Positions 1 through 6,883 of a DNA stretch of 64,000 nucleotides are shown here, piece by piece. Made by a program: the position numbers and the translations under genes. The stretch covers positions 62,001 to 126,000 of the forward strand of contig JAJFKU010000023.1 in assembly GCA_021773035.1 (NCBI GenBank), read 5' to 3'. The stretch is from Woeseiaceae bacterium (GTDB lineage Bacteria; Pseudomonadota; Gammaproteobacteria; Steroidobacterales; Woeseiaceae). How positions within the stretch are numbered: the first letter of the stretch is position 1; every line of letters begins with the position of its first letter. The notes under the pieces were generated by a model. It was given only the letters and a program-made list of their open reading frames with translations. It had not been told where the DNA came from and ran no database searches.

Positions 1-1307
1 TGTTCACCGGGCGCAATCTCGACGGTTCGACGGTGGGTATTGCGTTCGGTGGGGCACTCTGCAGTAGCCGCTTTGGGGCCGGGCTGACTCAGGCTACCAG
101 CAGCGTAACGACTGACACGCTGATCGTCGCTCATGAATTGGGCCACAATTTCGGCGCACCGCACGACGGCACCAGCGGTGCTTGCGAAAGCACGCCGCAG
201 GATTTCCTGATGGCGCCGAGAATCAACGGCAGCGATACATTCTCGAGTTGCAGCATCTCGCAGATGCAGGACAACGTCGCTCGTGCTTCTTGCATCACGG
301 CACTGGCGAGCAACGACGTTGCTGTCGCTGCCGGTACGCAGTCCGCAACGCTGCTGCTCGGAGACAGTACGACGGTCAGCTTCGACCTTACAAGCGCGGG
401 TACTGACGCGGCGAGCAACGTCTCGCTTTCCGTTACCGTTCCTGTGGGCGTGACGCTGGACAGCTCTTCGACGACGGCAGGTAGCTGCACCGACGGAGCC
501 GGCAGCGTCAATTGCTCAATTGGTACGCTTGCCGCAGGTTCCGGCGCGACCGTGAGCTTGTCTCTAACGTCGCAGACGGTCGGTTCCAGCGATGTCGTGG
601 CGACAGCGTCCGCGAGCGGCGATGCGAATTCCAATAACAACGAGGCAACGATAGGCCTGACCGTCAATCCCGCTATCGATCTTGCTACGATTACGCCGAC
701 GGTCGCACAGCTGCAGCTGAATCAAGCCGCGACGCTTCGACCACGAGTAGAGAACCAATCGTCTATCGTTGCAAGCGACGCGGTGATTACCGTCGCGATT
801 GCTGCCGGTCTGCGCATCGACAGCGCGACCTGGCCGGTGGGCGACTGTACCGTGTCCGGCGGGGAAGTCCGCTGTACGGCACCGAGTCTCGCCGCGAACT
901 CCACGACGACGATCGACGTCCAGGTAACGGCTGTCGCAGAGGGCCAGCATACTTACTCGACATCGGCGGCCGCAGGCGAGACGGATCGCGACAGTTCCAA
1001 CAATGAGAGTTCGGCGCAGGTTACGGTCACGGAAGCATCGACAACGGCGCCGCCCGATAACGAGGAAGACTCCGGCGGCGGCTCAATGGGCCTCGTGAGT
1101 CTGCTGTTCCTGTGCGTGGTGACGGTACTAGTCAGGGGACATTCGCGACCCTTCGGCAGCGAAAAACGGGGCATGGCCCCGGTCGCTGCTACTCGAAGCC
1201 GGCAGCTAGGGAAGCAAAATGCGACGAGTTCGTCGGTCAGATTCATCGACGGTAGAGAGCAGGAGCGCAGTGGTGACTGGCGAAACGACAGGATCGAGAT
1301 CCATTGA
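1..1307 (+). CDS. Secreted zinc metalloprotease, reprolysin-like, 5' end outside window
   Basis: The frame is open to the left edge (first full codon at base 3), so this is the C-terminal part of a longer exported protease. The zinc site HELGHNFGAPH (HExxHxxGxxH, metzincin type) is encoded near bases 132-164. It is followed by two DUF11-like beta-sandwich repeats (about 305-670 and 675-1030) with paired cysteines, as in surface or secreted proteins. A Gly/Ser stretch then leads into a hydrophobic helix and a basic segment (about 1075-1155), resembling a GlyGly-CTERM sorting tail processed by rhombosortase. Unusually about 55 further residues follow the basic segment before the stop. It converges on the next gene with a 10-base gap. 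The protease call is firm, the substrate unknown. Confidence 0.85.
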   Translation, partial: FTGRNLDGSTVGIAFGGALCSSRFGAGLTQATSSVTTDTLIVAHELGHNFGAPHDGTSGACESTPQDFLMAPRINGSDTFSSCSISQMQDNVARASCITALASNDVAVAAGTQSATLLLGDSTTVSFDLTSAGTDAASNVSLSVTVPVGVTLDSSSTTAGSCTDGAGSVNCSIGTLAAGSGATVSLSLTSQTVGSSDVVATASASGDANSNNNEATIGLTVNPAIDLATITPTVAQLQLNQAATLRPRVENQSSIVASDAVITVAIAAGLRIDSATWPVGDCTVSGGEVRCTAPSLAANSTTTIDVQVTAVAEGQHTYSTSAAAGETDRDSSNNESSAQVTVTEASTTAPPDNEEDSGGGSMGLVSLLFLCVVTVLVRGHSRPFGSEKRGMAPVAATRSRQLGKQNATSSSVRFIDGREQERSGDWRNDRIEIH

Positions 1308-1317
1308 TTTCAGCCGC

Positions 1318-4300
1318 TTAGGTCGTTCCGATGGCCGATGCCTTACGGCTGATCCCCAGGCGTTTCATCTTGGAGCGCAGCGTACTCGGGGGAATACGCA
1401 GCACGACCGCAGCGCCGCCCGACCCTGCTATTTTCCACCGTGTCTTCTCAAGCACGCTGACTATATGGGCGCGCTCGAACGACGAAAGGTCAGCCGGGTT
1501 ATCGACAGAAAAGTCGGATTTCACACGATCCACAGCCGTCATTGAGGATAGCGGGCCGGCAAGTTCAAGAACAGAGTTGTTCTCTACCGAAATCAAAGCT
1601 CGCTCGATGACGCTCTCAAGTTCGCGGATGTTACCTGGCCACCCGTGGTTCACAAGCTCCTTAACCATCTTCGCGGACATCGCCACAATCTTCTTTCCCA
1701 AACGCCCGGCGTGCTTGTGGACGAAGTGTTCGGCCAGCAAAGGAATGTCGCCTTTGCGGTCTCGCAAGCTTGGCAGGCGAACTGGAAAGCTGCTGATACG
1801 GTAATACAGGTCTGCCCGAAATTCTCCGCGTCCGATGGCGTCTTCAAGGCCGCGATTAGTCGCTGCAATCAGCCGAATATTGGAACGCAAGGTTTTTGTG
1901 CCGCCAATACGTTCGAATTCGCCAGTTTGCAGGACGCGCAGCAATTTCGCCTGCAGTTCCAGCGATAGCTCTCCGATCTCGTCGAGAAAGAGCGTGCCGT
2001 TGTGCGCTAACTCAAAGCGGCCGCGTCGTTTCGAATGTGCACCCGTAAATGCACCTTTTTCGTGGCCGAATAATTCGCTTTCGATCAAGGTCGCGGGCAG
2101 TGCAGGGCAGTTCACACTCACCATAGGTTTATCGCAGCGCGCACTCAATCGGTGAATCGCCCGGGCAATCAATTCCTTACCAGTTCCCGTCTCTCCGAGG
2201 ATGAGGGCGGTAACGTCCGTTGGTGCCACCTTCTCCACGGCGTGCAAACATCGCCTAAGCGTCTTGTCTTCGCCTACGATCTCGTTAAAACCGTGCGCCA
2301 GCTTTACCTCTTCTCGCAGCAGAAAGTTCTCTTCCTGGAGTTTATTTTTAAGGTGTTCGGCCTTGGACATTGCTCTTGATCGGGCAATTGCTCCTGCGAG
2401 GTTATCCGCAATGAGCTGGAGTTCGGCGACTGTTTCGGCAGACCAGCTATGCTTCTCCTGAAGGGCTATGTATGCGCAGGCGCCCTCAAGCGTTTCCTCC
2501 ACCATCAGCGGGATCAGCAAGAGTGACCTTATCCCTCTTTTCCTGAAGATTTTCTGATCCGCAGATGCCGTAAGCGGCATCTGTTCGACGTCGTCCACAA
2601 CGATCGTTCTACCGGCCAGAAGTTCTTCCGCGGTCCACGGAATCTGGTTCTTGTGCAGGTAGTTTTTCGAACTTCCCGGGTTTTCGTCTTCGATGCGCGT
2701 CCAGCGCCGAAACGGGCGCAGGCCTCTGCGATCCGCGGAGAACCACCATACGCTGATCGCGTCCAGTCCGTAGCGGGCGCCGACGGCTTCGAGGCCGTTG
2801 CCCAGTTGCTGTCCAATGTCATCGGGGTGCGCCTGAATCAACTCGGATGAAAGGTTGGCAAGCAGTGCCTGGAAGTCGGCACGATGTCTGATGTCGTTTT
2901 CGGCGTTCTTACGCTCTGTGATGTCATGAATGGTGCCTGCCATGCCGATCGACTGTCCGTCTTCATCGAAGCACGTCTCGGCTTGTCCGCAGACCGTGAG
3001 TTCACTACCGTCCGGCCTGATAATCCTGTAGTCGATAGAGAAAGCTCCCTGGTGCCTGAGAGCATGCCCAAGCGCCTGTTTGACGTTCTCGCGATCATCC
3101 GGATGAACGTACTCCATAAACGACTCGTAGGTCTCGCCGAAGGGTTCCGGCACGATCTGAAACAGGCGGTAGATCTCATCCGACCACCAAAGTTCTCTGG
3201 TCGCCGCATTCAATTCCCAGTTACCAATTCGCGCAATGCGCTGAGCGTCGCTCAGGCGTGCCTGGATCGCTCCGAGAGTCTCGACGTATTCCAGCTTATC
3301 TGCCTGTCGGATTTTCCAGGCGTAGACACGAAATACGGCCAGCGCGACAGCAGCGAGGGCGAGCAGATATACGAGGTAGGCCCACCAGGTATTCCAGAGA
3401 GCTGGCGCCATATAGAAGTCGAGCGTCGCATCCTGACGGCTCCAGACACCGTTGTGGTTGGAAGCCTTGACGCGGAATGTATATTTGCCAGCGGGCAGGT
3501 TTGTGTAGGTGACCTGGCGTTTTGCACCGGCGTCCATCCAGTCGTGGTCGAGCCCGTCAAGCCGGTACATGAAGCGGTTGCTCCGGGGTGCCGCGTAGTC
3601 CAGCGCGGCGAATTCGAAATCGATCACATACTGATCATGCCCCAGTTGTACGCGCCCGTCGCTGGCTCGCGTATTAGCAGTGTCGACGGGCTTATTGAGG
3701 CTTGAGAATTTCGTGATGACCACTTGTGGTGGTCGCTGCTTGCCGTCAAGCAGCTGTGGATAAAAGGCGTTGAAACCATTCACGCCGCCGAAGAACACTT
3801 TTCCATCGGGAGTGCTATAGCCGGCGGCCAGGTTGAACTCGTTATCCTGCAGGCCGTGACTCGTATCGTAGTTCTTGAATTCAAGCGATTCGATATCCAA
3901 CCTCGACAATCCCCGGCCGGTGCCAAGCCACAAGTGTCCGGCCTGATCCCATGCTCCACTGTATACAGTGGAACTGGGCAAGCCGTCGCGTGTGGTGAAC
4001 CGCCGAAAAACTTCTTTGCCGCGTTCCCGGTCGACACGCCGCCAGCGGTTCAGCCCCTTGCCCTTGACACTGATCCAGAAATCGCCCCGGGAGTCTTCCT
4101 GAATCATATATATTTCATCGCCGCTCAAACCGTCGGATCGGTCGGGGTTCGCCCGATAGGGTGTGAATACTCCCGTTGAGGGGACGAAACGGTTGAGGCC
4201 GCCGCCGTAGGTTCCGACCCAGATGTTGCCTGTACTGTCTTCGAACAAGACCATAACCCTGTCGTCGCTCAGCGTAGCCGGATCGTCCGGGTTATTTCGA

Positions 4301-5802
4301 AAACGCCTGAACTGTTGGCTGTCGCGATCAAAAGAATTGAGGCCGCCACCGAACGTGCCGATCCACAAAGTGTTCTTGCTGTCCTCGAAAATGGTGGTTA
4401 TGCCGTCGGAGCTTATGCTGGTTTCGTTCTCGGGATCGTGTCGAAACCGGGTGAACTTGTTCTCGCTGCTGTCGTAGCGATTCAGCCCCGCGCTTCGAGT
4501 GCCGGCCCAGAGCACACCCTCGTGGTCCACATGCAGGGACATCACGCGATCGCTGGACAGACTCGTGTCATCTCCCGGGATATGCCTGACATGATGAAAC
4601 CGGTCAGTAGCCGGATCGAGCACACTCAGGCCACCGCCAAAAGTGGCTACCCACAGCTTTCCTGCCGGCTCTGCGATAAACGACATGACGGTGCTTTCGC
4701 TAAGGCTTTGCGTATCGTTGATGTCGTGCCTGTAGTGTGAGATGGCGCGGTTGGCCACGTTCCAGAAGTTCAGACCGTCATGAGTGCCGACCCAGAGCAC
4801 ACCGCCGCGGTCCTGAAATAACGATGCAACGTGGTCGTGCGACAGGCTGTAGCGGTCGCCGGAATTGCTGACGTAGCGATCGAAGTCAGCAGTCTCCGGG
4901 TTCCAGGCGTTTAGCCCGTTTTCGGTTCCGATCCACAGTGTGCCGACGGCATCTTCAAAAATCGCAGTGATGCGGTCTGCACTGACACTTGATATGTCAC
5001 CCGAGTCGTGAACGAAGTGTTCGACCGATTCTCCGTCCTGACCGACTCGGTACAGCCCATCGGATTCAGTGCCTATCCACAAATTCCTGAGTGTGTCTTC
5101 AAACAGAACGCTGAGTTGACCGTCATCGGCCATCGACTGGCCTGCCGACTCATACCCGTAGTGCATAAACCTGTCCGCCGCGCGATCGAGTTTGGCAAGA
5201 CCGCGATCGGTAGCGACCAGAAGCTCACCGTCGCTGTTCTCCAGAATGCTGCGGATGTGAGCGCCGGGAAGGCCATTGGGGTTGCCAGCGTCGTAAGGAA
5301 AATGCTCGAAAGTCCCGGTGGCGCGGTTGAAGCGGTCGAGTCCGGCACCGTCGGTCCCAACCCATAACACGCCTGCGTTGTCTTCGTAGACCACATGTAC
5401 GCGGTTGTAGCTGATCGATTCCGGGTTGGCGGGATTGTGAAGGTAGTTGGTGAACGTCTGCGTCGCGCTGTTGTATCGTGACAATCCGCCGGCATCCGTG
5501 CCCATCCACAGTGTACCGCTGCGGTCTACCAGCATGCTGCGTACAGACTCGTCCGATATGGACTGCGGATTATCGGGATCGTTAACAAAAACGGTAAACT
5601 CAAAACCATCGAAGCGATTCAGTCCGTCCTGGGTTCCAAACCACATAAACCCTTCCTGATCCTGCACGATCGTAAAGACAAACGATTGCGATAAACCCTG
5701 GTCTCGCGAAATCTGTTTGAATCGCGCACTTCCCGAGTCGCTGGCACCTGACGGTGCCGACAGCAGTAACAACGAAAATACTATGACTGAACAACTACGC
5801 AT
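1318..5802 (-). CDS. Membrane-anchored sigma54 activator with two-component-propeller sensor
   Basis: A 1494-residue one-component regulator. After a signal peptide come 14 Reg_prop-type motifs (LWIGT/LWVGT..GL) across residues about 20-640, enough for two seven-bladed propellers, then a Y_Y_Y domain (about 715-785), a transmembrane helix (about 800-830), PAS (about 850-970), GAF (about 975-1140), a sigma54 AAA+ domain (about 1170-1390; Walker A GETGTGKE, loop GAFTGA) and a Fis-type helix-turn-helix (about 1437-1487). Propeller plus Y_Y_Y sensors are known from hybrid two-component systems that sense glycans in the periplasm; here kinase and receiver are absent and the output is sigma54 activation. 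The ATG at 5802, directly before the signal peptide, is preferred over an upstream GTG at 5844. The TonB receptor at 6884 is a possible target, unproven. Confidence 0.9.
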   Translation of the reverse strand: MRSCSVIVFSLLLLSAPSGASDSGSARFKQISRDQGLSQSFVFTIVQDQEGFMWFGTQDGLNRFDGFEFTVFVNDPDNPQSISDESVRSMLVDRSGTLWMGTDAGGLSRYNSATQTFTNYLHNPANPESISYNRVHVVYEDNAGVLWVGTDGAGLDRFNRATGTFEHFPYDAGNPNGLPGAHIRSILENSDGELLVATDRGLAKLDRAADRFMHYGYESAGQSMADDGQLSVLFEDTLRNLWIGTESDGLYRVGQDGESVEHFVHDSGDISSVSADRITAIFEDAVGTLWIGTENGLNAWNPETADFDRYVSNSGDRYSLSHDHVASLFQDRGGVLWVGTHDGLNFWNVANRAISHYRHDINDTQSLSESTVMSFIAEPAGKLWVATFGGGLSVLDPATDRFHHVRHIPGDDTSLSSDRVMSLHVDHEGVLWAGTRSAGLNRYDSSENKFTRFRHDPENETSISSDGITTIFEDSKNTLWIGTFGGGLNSFDRDSQQFRRFRNNPDDPATLSDDRVMVLFEDSTGNIWVGTYGGGLNRFVPSTGVFTPYRANPDRSDGLSGDEIYMIQEDSRGDFWISVKGKGLNRWRRVDRERGKEVFRRFTTRDGLPSSTVYSGAWDQAGHLWLGTGRGLSRLDIESLEFKNYDTSHGLQDNEFNLAAGYSTPDGKVFFGGVNGFNAFYPQLLDGKQRPPQVVITKFSSLNKPVDTANTRASDGRVQLGHDQYVIDFEFAALDYAAPRSNRFMYRLDGLDHDWMDAGAKRQVTYTNLPAGKYTFRVKASNHNGVWSRQDATLDFYMAPALWNTWWAYLVYLLALAAVALAVFRVYAWKIRQADKLEYVETLGAIQARLSDAQRIARIGNWELNAATRELWWSDEIYRLFQIVPEPFGETYESFMEYVHPDDRENVKQALGHALRHQGAFSIDYRIIRPDGSELTVCGQAETCFDEDGQSIGMAGTIHDITERKNAENDIRHRADFQALLANLSSELIQAHPDDIGQQLGNGLEAVGARYGLDAISVWWFSADRRGLRPFRRWTRIEDENPGSSKNYLHKNQIPWTAEELLAGRTIVVDDVEQMPLTASADQKIFRKRGIRSLLLIPLMVEETLEGACAYIALQEKHSWSAETVAELQLIADNLAGAIARSRAMSKAEHLKNKLQEENFLLREEVKLAHGFNEIVGEDKTLRRCLHAVEKVAPTDVTALILGETGTGKELIARAIHRLSARCDKPMVSVNCPALPATLIESELFGHEKGAFTGAHSKRRGRFELAHNGTLFLDEIGELSLELQAKLLRVLQTGEFERIGGTKTLRSNIRLIAATNRGLEDAIGRGEFRADLYYRISSFPVRLPSLRDRKGDIPLLAEHFVHKHAGRLGKKIVAMSAKMVKELVNHGWPGNIRELESVIERALISVENNSVLELAGPLSSMTAVDRVKSDFSVDNPADLSSFERAHIVSVLEKTRWKIAGSGGAAVVLRIPPSTLRSKMKRLGISRKASAIGTT

Positions 5803-5919
5803 ATGCGCGATTCGATGGCCTGGTTTGCGTTTTCTCGGTAACACACTGGCAGCGTGGTATTCGCCGGGTCGGTGGACCGGCTGCCGGTCTGTTTGGCGTT
5901 ATAATTATCTTTTTATTTC

Positions 5920-5932
5920 GAACACAGTGTTC
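5920..5932. promoter_or_regulatory. 13-bp perfect palindrome upstream of the propeller/sigma54 regulator
   Basis: GAACACAGTGTTC is a perfect odd palindrome (GAACAC, one central base, GTGTTC) 118 bases upstream of the regulator start at 5802, in AT-rich DNA. Position and symmetry fit an operator for autoregulation or for another dimeric regulator; no binding protein can be named. Confidence 0.4.
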
Positions 5933-6024
5933 TAGATTTTTACGTTGTAACTCTAGCAGACAGGAAGGTCTTTGGCAGCCGGGAGTTGGGCTCTTGTTCC
6001 CATTGATGGCTTTGTTGCTTTTTT

Positions 6025-6044
6025 TGCACAGAATTTTCTGTGCA
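6025..6044. repeat. 20-bp inverted repeat downstream of the glutathione transferase gene
   Basis: TGCACAGAA, two bases, TTCTGTGCA form a perfect 9-bp stem about 30 bases past the GST stop. On the minus strand the stem is followed by an A-run rather than a T-run, so it is not a textbook terminator. It could be a weak terminator or a second operator in the 5803-6076 intergenic region, which otherwise shows no coding potential. Confidence 0.4.
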
Positions 6045-6076
6045 TGTTCTTGTTCGAACGGCGCGGAGCTCTTCGT

Positions 6077-6742
6077 TTATTCGAGAACCGCACCCAAAGG
6101 AAGGCCCATGCCGCGCGCTACGGCAGGCCGCTGACGCAGTTTCTGATACCAGTCTTCAATACTGGGGAAATCTCTGATGTTGAGTGTGGTCCATTCCCAC
6201 ACATCGATCCACGGGTATGCGGCGATGTCGGCAATAGAGTAGTGCTCACCGGCGAGATAAGGCGCATTCGAAAGCCGATCGTCGAGTAGCCGATAAACCC
6301 GCTTCACCAGCTGCTTGTGATGCTGCAGTGCGAGCTCCGAGGGTGCCGCCGCCAGCCTGCTCCAGTGGTGGGCCTGCGAGCTGTGCGGCCCGAGGGCGGT
6401 CAACACGACCATCAGCCAGGCGAGTGTTTTATCGCGGGCGCTGCCGTCCGCCGGCAGGAACTGATTGCGGCACTCTGCAAAGCGTACAAGAATCGCTCCC
6501 GATTCAAAGAGTACGCGCCGCGTATCGCCGTCTCGCCAGGTGACGACCGGGACTTTGCCAAACGGGTTGAGCTCCAGCACTTGCGGCTCGAATTGCTGGC
6601 CGGCGCGAATGTTCACGGGCCTGACCTCGAAGTCCAACTCAAGTTCCTCAAACAGGATCGACACCCGGCGAGAATTGGGGGTGGCCCACATGTGAAGTTG
6701 GATGTCTTCCATGCGCTGCATTGTGACGCCCTGCGATTGCAT
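6077..6742 (-). CDS. Glutathione S-transferase, YfcG/YghU-like
   Basis: A 221-residue soluble protein with the two-domain GST layout. The N-terminal thioredoxin-like domain has TPNSRRVSILFEELEL, the NPFGKVPV cis-Pro loop and LFESGAILVRFAE, all matching the YfcG/YghU (Nu-class) group, which acts on peroxides and disulfides with glutathione. The C-terminal helical domain has YSIADIAAYPWIDVWEW and an RPAVARGM end. Start: ATG at 6742 is used; ATG codons at 6721 and 6712 also fit, and an AGGG sits shortly before the one at 6721. It is on the strand opposite the TonB receptor, sharing an intergenic region of about 140 bases. Substrate unknown. Confidence 0.85.
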   Translation of the reverse strand: MQSQGVTMQRMEDIQLHMWATPNSRRVSILFEELELDFEVRPVNIRAGQQFEPQVLELNPFGKVPVVTWRDGDTRRVLFESGAILVRFAECRNQFLPADGSARDKTLAWLMVVLTALGPHSSQAHHWSRLAAAPSELALQHHKQLVKRVYRLLDDRLSNAPYLAGEHYSIADIAAYPWIDVWEWTTLNIRDFPSIEDWYQKLRQRPAVARGMGLPLGAVLE

Positions 6743-6883
6743 CGAGCACTACCCGTTAGGGTGGTTTCGGCGTTGCGGCCAACAGCTATCTTTGTTGGTG
6801 AACGGTCACCAGTGTGGCCGGTCAACTCTAGTGTTGAGTATTAGAGTCGAGTGAAACCATTTCGAAACGGCGAGGGAGCTACC

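Noticed and set aside
3900-5700. Regular repeats considered as a tandem repeat or CRISPR-like array
   Set aside because: The periodicity comes from propeller blade motifs in protein; the DNA repeats are diverged and there are no constant repeats with spacers.
1318-5802. Possible fusion artefact of two genes (propeller sensor and sigma54 activator)
   Set aside because: The frame is continuous through the transmembrane, PAS and GAF regions with normal domain borders, so a real fusion is more likely.
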